Shown: in pieces, positions 1 to 7,998 of the stretch | Position numbering within the stretch: the first letter of the stretch is position 1 | Layout of the letters: every line of letters starts with the position of its first letter | Assembly: GCF_011772445.1 (NCBI RefSeq) | Contig: NZ_WVZN01000022.1 | Span: 1 to 64,000, forward strand | Reading direction: 5' to 3' | Length of the DNA: 64,000 nucleotides | Source of the DNA: Hydrogenophaga sp. | GTDB taxonomy: Bacteria > Pseudomonadota > Gammaproteobacteria > Burkholderiales > Burkholderiaceae_C | The notes under the pieces: model-generated | What the model was told of the DNA's origin: nothing | Databases searched by the model: none | The model's input: the letters and a program-made list of their open reading frames with translations, nothing else | Program-made: the position numbers and the translations under genes

Positions 1-102
1 GTCGATGGTGTGGGTGTCCGGGCGCAGGCCCCATTCGCGCTTGCCACAGAGGGGGCGCGCCAACAGCGGTGGTGACGCCAACCCTGCTCGAGTGCTCGGG
101 CG

Positions 103-198
103 CCTCTGCGCGAGCGTGGGCCGGAGAACGGGCACACGCACCAGCGGCCCTCGCGAAGCAGAGGCGCGAAACAGTGGCGCGAAGCAGAGCCGCGAAAC
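103..198. repeat. Short direct and inverted repeats at left edge
   Basis: A 21-base unit (152-172 and 178-198) occurs twice with one mismatch and a 26-base period. Its GCAGAGGCGC core is also present inverted at 103-112. No gene could be supported in the first 216 bases. Bases 1 to about 60 read openly leftwards and could belong to a gene outside the window, but there is too little to identify it. Confidence 0.5.
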
Positions 199-216
199 GC
201 ACCCCCCATAGACAGC

Positions 217-1596
217 TCAGCGCAGCGCCTTGATCTGCCCCTGCAGAAACCGCAGGAAGCGCGGGTCGGTGGCGTAGGCCACGTTGACGCGCATCGCCAC
301 GCAGTCGGCGTGGCGGTCGGGGTGGAACACCGAACCCGGCGCCAGGAAGATGCCCTGCGCGGCGGCGCGCCGCGCGAGTTCCAGCTCCTCCAGGCCTTCG
401 GGCAAGGCCACCCACAGGTAATAGCCGCCCGGCGTGGCCGGGTGCACCGTGGTGCCCGCGCGGCGCAAGGCCTTGATGGCGGGCTCGTGCACCTCGTCCA
501 GCCGCGCCTTCAGGCGGTTGAGGTGGCGCCGGTACTGCCCGCTGGAGATGAGCTGGTGCACCACGCGCTCGACGAAGTCGGAGGTGGAGACCACGGTCAC
601 CATCTTCAGGTCGCACAGCGCGGTGATGTGGTGCGCGGCCCCCGCGATATAGCCCACGCGCAGGCCGGCCGACAAGGTCTTGGAGAAGCTGCTCACGTAG
701 ATCACGCGCTCGAGCTGATCGAGCGCAGCCAGGCGCGGCGCGCCGGCGGGCAGCAGGTCGGCGAAAGGGTCGTCTTCCACCACCAGGCAGTCGTGCTCGG
801 TGACGAGTTGCAGCAGCTTGTGCGCCTTGGGCAGGCTGATGGAGCCGCCCGTGGGGTTGTGCGCCAGCGACTGCGTGAAGAACACCTTGGGCCGGTGCGC
901 CTTGAGCAGGCGCTGCAAGGCATCCAGGTCGGGCCCGTCGGCCTGACGCGGCACGCCGTGCATGTGCACCTTGGCCAGCTTGAGCTTGCCGAACAGCGGG
1001 TAGTAGCCGGGCGAATCCACCAGCGCGTGGTCCCCGGGTTCGAGCAGGTGGCGCACGATGAGGTCGAGCGCGTGGTTGGCGCCTTGCGTGAGCAGCACCT
1101 GGCGCGGGCTCACGGGCAGGGTGCGCTCGCCCAGCAGGCGCGCCACGGTTTCGCGCAAGGGCAGGTAGCCCCAGGGCGTGCCGTAGCCGTGGTCGACCTG
1201 CGAGAGCCCGCTGCTGCCCGCGCCGCGCAAGTGGCGGCCGAGTTCCGAGCCCTCCATCCACGAGGCGGGGGGGCGGCCGTCGCCCACGCGCACCTCGTAG
1301 TGCTGCTCGAGCTGTTCGCGCAGCAGCGAAACCACGTCCACCGCCTCCGTGACGTGGGCCGGCGCCGCGTGCGAGCGCACGCCCGCGAGGCGGCGCACGA
1401 AGTAGCCCGAGCCGGGCCGGGCCTCCACATAGCCGCGCGCGACGAGGCGGTTGTAGGCCTCCACGACGGTGTTCACGCCCAGGCCGTCCTTGGCCGCGGC
1501 GTCGCGCACCGAGCGCAGGCGGCTGCCCGGCGGCAGGCTGCCTTGTTCGATGGCCTTGGCGAGGCGGTTGGCCAGCGATTCGACCTTGGTGTCCAC
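217..1596 (-). CDS. MocR/PdxR-type GntR regulator with aminotransferase domain
   Basis: A 459-residue MocR-family transcription factor: an N-terminal GntR winged helix (about residues 5-75) joined by a linker to a fold-type I aminotransferase-like domain (about 115-455). The PLP-binding lysine sits in SSFSKTL (K306), and the preceding SLAHNPTG and VVEDDPF motifs are intact, so PLP binding is likely. The start chosen is a GTG at 1596 with CAGGAG just upstream; a longer reading to 1689 would add a basic 31-residue tail not typical of the family. The gene diverges from a TRAP transporter operon, and the 201-base gap carries phased ACTGT repeats that could be its operator. The effector is unknown; regulation of the TRAP/mvaA operon is inferred from position only. 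Confidence 0.88.
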   Translation of the reverse strand: MDTKVESLANRLAKAIEQGSLPPGSRLRSVRDAAAKDGLGVNTVVEAYNRLVARGYVEARPGSGYFVRRLAGVRSHAAPAHVTEAVDVVSLLREQLEQHYEVRVGDGRPPASWMEGSELGRHLRGAGSSGLSQVDHGYGTPWGYLPLRETVARLLGERTLPVSPRQVLLTQGANHALDLIVRHLLEPGDHALVDSPGYYPLFGKLKLAKVHMHGVPRQADGPDLDALQRLLKAHRPKVFFTQSLAHNPTGGSISLPKAHKLLQLVTEHDCLVVEDDPFADLLPAGAPRLAALDQLERVIYVSSFSKTLSAGLRVGYIAGAAHHITALCDLKMVTVVSTSDFVERVVHQLISSGQYRRHLNRLKARLDEVHEPAIKALRRAGTTVHPATPGGYYLWVALPEGLEELELARRAAAQGIFLAPGSVFHPDRHADCVAMRVNVAYATDPRFLRFLQGQIKALR

Positions 1597-1641
1597 GCGG
1601 GGCTCCTGTGGAAGGGAAAACCGTACCCGTGACTTGATGGA

Positions 1642-1692
1642 TACAGTTCTTTTGACTGTGCCCAAACTGTACCTATGTCGCCTGCGCACTGT
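1642..1692. promoter_or_regulatory. Candidate MocR operator: phased ACTGT repeats
   Basis: TACAGTT (1642-1648) and AACTGTA (1665-1671) form a perfect 7-base inverted repeat. In addition ACTGT recurs as direct repeats at 1655, 1666 and 1688, spaced 11 and 22 bases, about one and two helical turns. MocR-family regulators are known to bind direct plus inverted repeats between divergent genes. Assignment to the adjacent MocR gene is inference. Confidence 0.45.
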
Positions 1693-1797
1693 CTATAGAC
1701 TTTTCTGCAGCGCGACCCGCATGGCCCGGCGTGGCCGGGTGCGCGCAACAGAGCACCGCCGGCCACGGCGGGACGACCAACCGATCGGAGACAAGAC

Positions 1798-2844
1798 ATG
1801 AAAGACGCGATCAAGCGACGCGGCCTGCTGAAAACCTCTCTCGCCGGCGTGGCGGTGGCCGCCACCGCGGCGCCGCTGGCCGTGCACGCGCAGTCGCCGG
1901 CCGTCACCTGGCGCATGCAGGCGCTGTGGGACGGCGGCACCACGCCGCAGAAGTACGAGGAGCGCTTCGTCGCCCGCGTGGCCGAGCTCACCGGCGGGCG
2001 CTTCAGGATCAACCTGTTCGCGGCCGGCCAGATCGTGCCGGCGGCCCAGGCCTTCGACGCCGTGCGCGGTGGCGCCTTCGAGATGATGAAGACCTTCGAC
2101 GGCTACGAGGCCGGCAAGATCCCGTCTTTCGCCTTCACCAGCACCATTCCCTTCGGCTTCGCCGAGAGCGACGAGTACGAGGCCTGGTTCTACGAACGTG
2201 GTGGCCTGGACCTGGTTCGCCAGGCCTATGCGCCGGCCGGCCTGCACTACATCGCGCCCACGGTCTATGGCCAGGAGCCGCTGCACTCCAAGGTGCCGAT
2301 CCGCAAGATCGCCGACCTGGCGGGCAAGAAGGGCCGCTTCGTCGGCCTGGCGTCCACCGTGATGGGCGCGATGGGCGTGTCGGTGACGCCGCTGCCCACG
2401 GGCGAGGTGTACTCCGCGCTCGACAAAGGCGTGGTGGACATGGCCGACCGTGGCGACCTGACCGCCAACTTCGAGGCCGGCCTGGCCGAGGTGGCCAAGT
2501 TCGTGATCGTGCCGGGCTTTCACCAGCCCACCACGGCCACGGCCTACGTGGCCAACCGCGGGGCGCACGAGCGCCTGCCGGCGGAATACAAGGCCGCGCT
2601 GGGCGTGGCCGCGCGCGAGGTGTCTGGCGCGCTGCGCCAGCACATCCTGGTGAACGACGCCGCCGTGCTGGGCAAGTACGCGGCCAAGGGTTGCGAGGTG
2701 ATCCGCTTCAACCCCGCCGACGTGGCCGCCGCCCGGCCCAAGGCCATGGAGGCCTGGCGCACCGCCACCAAGGGCGACGCCCTGGCCACGCGCATCCTGG
2801 ACAGCCAGGTCGCGTTCATGAAAGAGCTGGGCCTGCTGGCCTGA
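1798..2844 (+). CDS. dctP: TRAP transporter solute-binding protein (DctP family)
   Basis: A 348-residue periplasmic binding protein of a tripartite ATP-independent periplasmic (TRAP) transporter. The N-terminus has a twin-arginine-like KRRGLLK followed by a hydrophobic stretch and a VHAQ cleavage region near residue 32, so export, possibly by Tat, is likely. The mature part has the DctP fold pattern (ERFVARVAELTGGRFRI, an FAAGQIVPAAQAFDAV segment, then a VASTV-type hinge). It is the first gene of a tight rightward set with both TRAP membrane subunits and an HMG-CoA reductase. The ligand cannot be read from sequence; mevalonate or a related hydroxy acid is inferred from the neighbours. A GGAGAC ribosome site precedes the ATG. 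Confidence 0.88.
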   Translation: MKDAIKRRGLLKTSLAGVAVAATAAPLAVHAQSPAVTWRMQALWDGGTTPQKYEERFVARVAELTGGRFRINLFAAGQIVPAAQAFDAVRGGAFEMMKTFDGYEAGKIPSFAFTSTIPFGFAESDEYEAWFYERGGLDLVRQAYAPAGLHYIAPTVYGQEPLHSKVPIRKIADLAGKKGRFVGLASTVMGAMGVSVTPLPTGEVYSALDKGVVDMADRGDLTANFEAGLAEVAKFVIVPGFHQPTTATAYVANRGAHERLPAEYKAALGVAAREVSGALRQHILVNDAAVLGKYAAKGCEVIRFNPADVAAARPKAMEAWRTATKGDALATRILDSQVAFMKELGLLA

Positions 2845-2914
2845 GCCCCGTTGAAGCGCCCGGTTCGCCTGCGCGGCGGGCCGGGCCTTCCCGTTCGATT
2901 TCAGGAGTGTCGGC

Positions 2915-3430
2915 ATGCCCCTCTGGCTGTCCGCGATCGCGCGCGCGATCACCACGTTCAACCGCTGGCTGTTCCAGCTCACGGTGTGGCTCATGGCCAT
3001 CGTCGTGCCCGTGATGCTCTACGAGGTGGTCATGCGCTACTTCTTCAACGCGCCCACGGTGTGGGGCATGGAGCTGGCCGTGCTGCTGTTCGGACCGTAC
3101 TTCCTGCTCGGCGGGCCGTTCCTCCTGCACCTCAAGGGGCACGTGGCGCTCGACCTGCTGCGCCAGCGCCTGAGCGCCGCCTGGACGCGCCGGCTCGACC
3201 TCGTCAACTACCCGGTCATCGTTGTCTTCTGCGGCATCCTGCTGGTGTACAGCGTGCCCGCCGCGCTGAGCGCCTTCGAGTACCGCGAGACCAGCTTCTC
3301 GGCCTGGAACCCGCCGGTGTGGCCGGTGAAGGCGGCCGTTCCGCTGGCGCTGCTGCTGATGCTGTTGCAGGCGCTGGTGGAGTTCGCGCGGGCGCTGTTC
3401 GGCGTGGCGGATGAGGAGCCGCGCGCATGA
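2915..3430 (+). CDS. dctQ: TRAP transporter small permease (DctQ family)
   Basis: A 171-residue inner-membrane protein with four predicted hydrophobic segments (about residues 15-40, 48-68, 92-112 and 133-155), the usual layout of the small TRAP subunit that clamps the binding protein to the large subunit. It lies 70 bases after the binding-protein gene and its stop overlaps the start of the large subunit in an ATGA, indicating translational coupling. The pattern VVMRYFFNAPTVWGMELA, typical of DctQ, is present at about residues 41-58. Confidence 0.9.
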   Translation: MPLWLSAIARAITTFNRWLFQLTVWLMAIVVPVMLYEVVMRYFFNAPTVWGMELAVLLFGPYFLLGGPFLLHLKGHVALDLLRQRLSAAWTRRLDLVNYPVIVVFCGILLVYSVPAALSAFEYRETSFSAWNPPVWPVKAAVPLALLLMLLQALVEFARALFGVADEEPRA

Positions 3431-4743
3431 GCTCCAACATGATCCTGCTGCTGATGTTCGGCAGCTTGACGCTGTTCATGCTCAGCGGTCTGCCCATCGC
3501 CTTCGTTCTGGGCGGACTGTCGCTGCTGTTCACAGTGACGCTGTGGGAGCCCAACGCGGTCATCGTGCTGGTGCTGCAGATCTTCGACACCATGAAGTCG
3601 GAGGCGCTGCTCGCCATTCCGCTGTTCATCCTGATGGCCTGCATCCTGCAGCGCTCGGGTGTCATCGAAGACCTGTACCGCGCCATGGAGCTGTGGTTCG
3701 GCCGCCTGCGCGGCGGCCTGGCCATCGGCACGGTGATCATCTGCGTGGTGATGGCGGCCATGACCGGTGTGGTGGGTGCGGCCGTCACGGCCATGGGCAT
3801 CCTGGCGCTGCCCGAGATGCTGCGCCGCGGCTATGAGCCGCGCCTGGCGCTGGGCACCATCTGCGCCTCGGGCACGCTGGGCATCCTGATTCCGCCCTCG
3901 GTGCTGACCATCGTGTATGCCGTCACGGCGCAGGTGTCGATCGGGCAGATGCTGATCGCGGGCCTGGTGCCGGGGCTGATCCTGGCGGCGCTCTATATCG
4001 CCTACATCGTGGTGGTGGGCTGGCTCAAGCCCGAATGGGTGCCGCTGGACCCGTCGGCGCGCCGCGCCTCGCTGGGCGAGAAGCTGATCGCGCTCAAGGC
4101 GCTGGTCTTTCCGTCGATGCTGATCGTGCTGATCCTCGGCTCGATTTTCTTCGGCGTGGCCACGCCGACCGAGTCGGCCGCCGTGGGCGTGGCGGGCGCC
4201 ATGGTGCCCGCGGTCATCAAGCGCCGCCTGCGCCTGCCCATGTTGCGAGAGGCCGGCGTGGACGCGCTCAAGGCCACCTCGATGATCCTGTGGATCACCC
4301 TCGGCGCGAAAGCCTACGTGGCCATCTTCACCGGCCTGGGCGGCGCTGACACGCTGCTGGAAATCATCAAGGGCCTGGAGGTGAACCGCTGGGTGGTGCT
4401 GGGCGCCATGATGCTGTTGCTCGTGTTCCTGGGCACGGTGCTCGACGAGCTGGGAATCATCCTGCTCACCGTGCCGGTGTTCCTGCCCATCGTGCGCCTG
4501 CTGGGCTTCGACGAGATCTGGTTCGGCGTGCTCTACGCCATCACCATCCAGATGGGCTACATCAGCCCGCCCTTCGGCTACACGCTCTTCTACATCAAGG
4601 GCACGCTGCCCAGGCACCTGGACATGGGCCACGTGTACCGCGGCGTGCTGCCCTTCTTTGCGCTGCAGTTCGTGGGCCTGCTGATCTGCGCCGCCTTCCC
4701 CGACCTCATCACCTGGCTGCCGCGCCTGATGGCCGCGCGCTGA
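3427..4743 (+). CDS. dctM: TRAP transporter large permease (DctM family)
   Basis: A 438-residue integral membrane protein with about 12 hydrophobic segments, the transport subunit of the TRAP system. DctM hallmarks are visible: the SGLPIAFVLGG start, AIPLFILMACIL, and GTLGILIPPSVLTIVYAV in the middle (about 155-175), with a second related IQMGYISPPFGYTLFYIKG near residue 380. It overlaps the small subunit by four bases and is followed 28 bases later by the HMG-CoA reductase gene, so all four are probably co-transcribed. Ligand specificity is set mainly by the binding protein and is not deducible here. Confidence 0.92.
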   Translation: MSSNMILLLMFGSLTLFMLSGLPIAFVLGGLSLLFTVTLWEPNAVIVLVLQIFDTMKSEALLAIPLFILMACILQRSGVIEDLYRAMELWFGRLRGGLAIGTVIICVVMAAMTGVVGAAVTAMGILALPEMLRRGYEPRLALGTICASGTLGILIPPSVLTIVYAVTAQVSIGQMLIAGLVPGLILAALYIAYIVVVGWLKPEWVPLDPSARRASLGEKLIALKALVFPSMLIVLILGSIFFGVATPTESAAVGVAGAMVPAVIKRRLRLPMLREAGVDALKATSMILWITLGAKAYVAIFTGLGGADTLLEIIKGLEVNRWVVLGAMMLLLVFLGTVLDELGIILLTVPVFLPIVRLLGFDEIWFGVLYAITIQMGYISPPFGYTLFYIKGTLPRHLDMGHVYRGVLPFFALQFVGLLICAAFPDLITWLPRLMAAR

Positions 4744-4771
4744 CCCCTTTCCCTTCGTCCCGAGACCTTCC

Positions 4772-6055
4772 ATGAGCACCACCGACCAGAGCAGCCGCAT
4801 CGGCGGCTTTCACAAACTCTCCATCGCCGACCGCATCGAGGCCGTGGCGCGCTTCGCCGGCCTGGGCGAGTCCGAGCGCGACCACCTGCTGAACACCGGC
4901 AACCTGCCGCCCGAGCTGGCCGACCACCTGATCGAGAACGTGATCGGCACCATGAACATCCCGGTGGGCGTGGCGACGAACATGCGCATCGACGGCCGCG
5001 ACCGCCTGATCCCCATGGCCACCGAGGAATCGTCGGTGGTGGCGGCGGTGTGCAACGCGGCGCGCCAGTGTTACGACGCGGGCGGTTTCGTCACCTCCAT
5101 GTCGGGCACGCGCATGATTGCGCAGATCCAGCTCACGCAGGTGAGCGACCCGCAGGCCGCGCGCCTGCGCATCCTGGAGCGCCAGGCCGATGTGCAGGCC
5201 ATCTGCGACGACTGCGACCCGGTGCTGCTCAAGCTGGGCGGGGGCTTTCGCGAACTGGAGGTGCGCGTGCTGGAGACGCGCGGCGGCCCCATGGTGATCA
5301 CGCACATCGTGGTGGACACGCGCGACGCCATGGGCGCCAATGCCGTCAACACCATGGCCGAGAAACTGGCGCCGCGCATCGCGGCCTGGACGGGCGGACG
5401 CACCAACCTGCGCATCCTCTCCAACCTGGCCGACCGGCGACTGGCGCGCGCGCGCTGCGTGTGGCCGCTGGCCGCCATCGGCGGCGCCGAGGTGCGCGAC
5501 GGCATGCTCTCGGCCTACCACTTCGCCGACGCGGACCCCTACCGCGCGGCCACGCACAACAAGGGCATCATGAACGGCATCAGCGCCGTGGTGCTGGCCA
5601 CCGGCAACGACACGCGCGCGGTGGAGGCTGGCGCACACGCTTACGCCGCGCGCAACGGCCGCTACGCCAGCCTCACGCACTGGGAGGTCACGGCCGAGGG
5701 GAACCTGGCCGGCAGCATCGAACTGCCCATGGCCGTGGGCCTGGTGGGCGGCGCCACGAAGCTGCACCCCACTGCCAAGCTCGCGCTCAAGGTGCTGGGC
5801 GTGCAGTCGGCCGAGGAACTGGCGCGCACCATCGCGGCCGTGGGCCTGGCGCAGAACTTCTCGGCCATGAAGGCCCTGGCCACCACGGGCATCCAGAAGG
5901 GCCACATGGCCCTGCACGCGCAGAACATCGCGATGATGGCCGGGGCGGTGGGGGAGGAGATCGAAGCGGTGGCGAAGGTGCTGGTGGAGCGGGGGGCGGT
6001 GCGGATCGATGTGGCGGAGGAGGTGCTGAAAGGGATGCGGGCCGGCAAGGCCTAA
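4772..6055 (+). CDS. mvaA: Class II (degradative) HMG-CoA reductase
   Basis: A 427-residue enzyme closely resembling the Pseudomonas mevalonii class II reductase, which runs NAD-dependent oxidative acylation of mevalonate to HMG-CoA during mevalonate growth. Class II landmarks are all present: LIENVIGT (about 53-60), the catalytic glutamate in TEESSVV, DAMGANAVNTMAE, the catalytic lysine in THNKGIMNGI (K264), ATGNDTRAVEAGAHAYA with its catalytic aspartate, and the C-terminal histidine in KGHMALHAQNIA. It lacks the membrane anchor of class I enzymes. No mevalonate kinase or other isoprenoid gene is nearby, and HMG-CoA lyase is encoded just beyond the LysR gene, so a catabolic role is favoured. 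Its stop overlaps the convergent LysR stop by four bases. Confidence 0.95.
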   Translation: MSTTDQSSRIGGFHKLSIADRIEAVARFAGLGESERDHLLNTGNLPPELADHLIENVIGTMNIPVGVATNMRIDGRDRLIPMATEESSVVAAVCNAARQCYDAGGFVTSMSGTRMIAQIQLTQVSDPQAARLRILERQADVQAICDDCDPVLLKLGGGFRELEVRVLETRGGPMVITHIVVDTRDAMGANAVNTMAEKLAPRIAAWTGGRTNLRILSNLADRRLARARCVWPLAAIGGAEVRDGMLSAYHFADADPYRAATHNKGIMNGISAVVLATGNDTRAVEAGAHAYAARNGRYASLTHWEVTAEGNLAGSIELPMAVGLVGGATKLHPTAKLALKVLGVQSAEELARTIAAVGLAQNFSAMKALATTGIQKGHMALHAQNIAMMAGAVGEEIEAVAKVLVERGAVRIDVAEEVLKGMRAGKA

Positions 6056-6972
6056 TCGCCCGAGGCCTGTGCCGGCGCCGCCTGCCGGCATAAATGCTCC
6101 ACCAGCCGCCCCGCCGCCACGCTCAGATCCTCCCGCCGCCGAAAGCAGATCGCAAACCGCCGCCGCGCCCATGGCTCGTTCAGCGGCACCAGCCGCACGC
6201 GCCCGTCCAGCGTGTGCGGCGTGCTCACCTCGCGCGGCACCACGCTCACCCCCAGGCCCGCGCCCACCACCCGCAGCGCGGCGTCGAAGCTGGACACCAC
6301 CACCCGGTAGTTGAATGAACGCCCCAGCGCCGCGGCCTCGCGGTGCAGCATGGAGTGCACGGCGGTGGTGGGGGGCAGGCCCACGTGCGGGTGGTCCAGC
6401 GCCTCGGCCAGGCGCACACTCGCGCGCCCGGTCAGGTCGTGTCCGCCGGGCACCGCGAGCACCAGTTCGTCGCCGCGGTAGGGCAGGGTGGCCAGTCCGC
6501 CGAAGTCGATGCGGTCCCAGCAGATGCCCAGGGGCACCACGCCGTCGCGCACCAGGCCGACGATGTCGCGCGAGATGCGCTCCTCGATGTCGACCTTGAT
6601 GTCCTGGTGCTGCGGTTCGCGCATGAAGCCGGCGATGTCGTCGAGCAGGGCCTCGGCGATGGCCGAGACACTGGCCGCCAGGCGCACCTGCCCGCGGATG
6701 CTGCCGCGAAACGCGGCCATGTCGCTGTCGATGCGCGCCAGCGCGAACTGAAGGCCGCGCGCGTGTTCCAGCAGGGCCTGGCCGGCCGGCGTGGGCCGCG
6801 CGCCCTGGCGCCCGCGCAGCAGCAGGGGCTGGCCCATGGCGTCTTCCAGTTGCGCCAGGCGCTTGCTGATGGCCGAAGGTTCGATGTGCTCCTGCGCGGC
6901 GGCGGCCTTGATGTTGCCGTGGTCGCACACCGCAACGAACAGGCGCAGGCTTTTCAGGTCCAGTTCTCTCAT
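6052..6972 (-). CDS. LysR-family transcriptional regulator
   Basis: A 306-residue LysR-type regulator. The N-terminal winged helix (about residues 3-62) has the usual signature LKSLRLFVAVCDHGNIKAAA followed by SAISKRLAQLEDAMG. The remainder is a two-lobed effector-binding domain. It is convergent with mvaA (stops overlap by four bases) and divergent from HMG-CoA lyase, with a 96-base shared promoter region containing nested inverted repeats. Control of the lyase/CoA-transferase/Bug operon, and perhaps of mvaA, is inferred from this arrangement. The effector could be mevalonate, HMG or a CoA thioester, but nothing in the sequence identifies it. Confidence 0.93.
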   Translation of the reverse strand: MRELDLKSLRLFVAVCDHGNIKAAAAQEHIEPSAISKRLAQLEDAMGQPLLLRGRQGARPTPAGQALLEHARGLQFALARIDSDMAAFRGSIRGQVRLAASVSAIAEALLDDIAGFMREPQHQDIKVDIEERISRDIVGLVRDGVVPLGICWDRIDFGGLATLPYRGDELVLAVPGGHDLTGRASVRLAEALDHPHVGLPPTTAVHSMLHREAAALGRSFNYRVVVSSFDAALRVVGAGLGVSVVPREVSTPHTLDGRVRLVPLNEPWARRRFAICFRRREDLSVAAGRLVEHLCRQAAPAQASGD

Positions 6973-6993
6973 GGGTTCCGATCGGGAATTCAA

Positions 6994-7033
6994 TGGCTTC
7001 CAAAGTTTCACTTGAAGTCCATATGGGAAGCCA
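6994..7033. promoter_or_regulatory. Candidate LysR operator between divergent genes
   Basis: TGGCTTCC (6994-7001) and GGAAGCCA (7026-7033) are a perfect 8-base inverted repeat; inside it TTCA-CT-TGAA (7007-7016) forms a second dyad. The nested dyads lie in the 96-base gap between the LysR gene and HMG-CoA lyase, where LysR regulators usually bind. Assignment is by position. Confidence 0.45.
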
Positions 7034-7068
7034 AGAAACTCTAGCCGAACCCCGGAGACCAGGAAACG

Positions 7069-7998
7069 ATGCTGACCCTGCCCCCCCATGCGGTGATCCG
7101 CGAAGTCGGCCTGCGCGATGGCCTGCAGAGCATCGCCACCGTGCTGAGCACCGAGCGCAAGCGCGACTGGGTGCGCCGCGCCTTCGAGGCCGGCCAGCGC
7201 GAGATCGAGGTCGGCTCCTTCGTGCCACCGCAACGGCTCCCGCAACTGGCCGACACGGCCGAGGTGCTGGCCTACGCCAAGACCCTGCCGGGCCTGGTGG
7301 CCAGCGTGCTGGTGCCCAACCTCAAGGGGGCCGAGCGCGCGCTGTCGGCTGGCGCCGACGTGATGTTGCTGCCGCTGTCGGCCAGCCACGCGCACAGTCT
7401 GGCCAACCTGCGCAAGACGCCCGACGAGGTGGTGGCCGAGATGGCGCGCATCCGCGCCGCGCGCGACACCTCGGGCCAGCGCACGCTGATCGAGGGCGGT
7501 GTGGGCACGGCCTTCGGATGCACGCTGCAGGGCGAGGTGAAGCCCGCGGAAGTGCTGCGCCTGATGGCGGCGCTGCTGGACGCGGGCGCCGATCGCGTGA
7601 GTCTGGCCGACACGGTGGGCCACGCCGACCCGGCGGCCGTGAGCCGCCTGTTCGAGCGGGCACTGAGGCTCGCGGGCGATCGTTTCGCGGGAGGGCATTT
7701 CCACGACACGCGCGGCCTGGCACTGGCCAACACCCTGGCCGCGCTGCAACTGGGCGTGGCGCGTTTCGACGCCTCGCTGGCCGGCATCGGTGGCTGTCCG
7801 CACGCGCCCGGGGCCAGCGGTAACGCCACCACCGAGGACCTGGCCTTCATGCTCGCGGCCATGGGCGTGCGCACGGGCATCCGCCTGGCGCCGCTGCTGT
7901 CGCTGCGCAGCGACCTGGCGCAATGGCTGGACGGCGAGGCCACGCACGGCGCGCTGTGGCGGGCCGGGGTGCCGAAGCATCTGGAGTCGAGCGAATGA
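7069..7998 (+). CDS. mvaB: Hydroxymethylglutaryl-CoA lyase
   Basis: A 309-residue TIM-barrel lyase that splits 3-hydroxy-3-methylglutaryl-CoA into acetyl-CoA and acetoacetate. The metal and catalytic residues are visible: REVGLRDGLQ near the N-terminus (R16, D17), HFHDTRGLALAN with the two metal histidines (H210, H212), and the mobile-loop GGCPHAPGASGN carrying the active-site cysteine (C243). Length matches bacterial MvaB. The gene's TGA overlaps the ATG of the next gene (CoA-transferase), so translation is coupled. With the class II reductase upstream it completes a two-step route from mevalonate to central metabolites. A role in leucine breakdown is possible but no isovaleryl-CoA or methylcrotonyl-CoA genes are present here. 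Confidence 0.93.
   Translation: MLTLPPHAVIREVGLRDGLQSIATVLSTERKRDWVRRAFEAGQREIEVGSFVPPQRLPQLADTAEVLAYAKTLPGLVASVLVPNLKGAERALSAGADVMLLPLSASHAHSLANLRKTPDEVVAEMARIRAARDTSGQRTLIEGGVGTAFGCTLQGEVKPAEVLRLMAALLDAGADRVSLADTVGHADPAAVSRLFERALRLAGDRFAGGHFHDTRGLALANTLAALQLGVARFDASLAGIGGCPHAPGASGNATTEDLAFMLAAMGVRTGIRLAPLLSLRSDLAQWLDGEATHGALWRAGVPKHLESSE

Noticed and set aside
5-211. A short rightward open frame at the left edge.
   Set aside because: Its translation is Arg/Gly-rich with no recognisable motif and it runs through the direct repeats; no gene can be supported.
3208-4800. Long open frames antisense to dctM and to many other genes, some over 500 codons.
   Set aside because: They mirror strongly coded genes, have histidine/arginine-rich low-complexity translations and no homology pattern; they arise from the very high GC third positions.
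4772-6055. HMG-CoA reductase considered as a biosynthetic mevalonate-pathway enzyme for isoprenoids.
   Set aside because: The motifs are those of the class II degradative enzyme, no mevalonate kinase or HMG-CoA synthase is nearby, and HMG-CoA lyase is adjacent.
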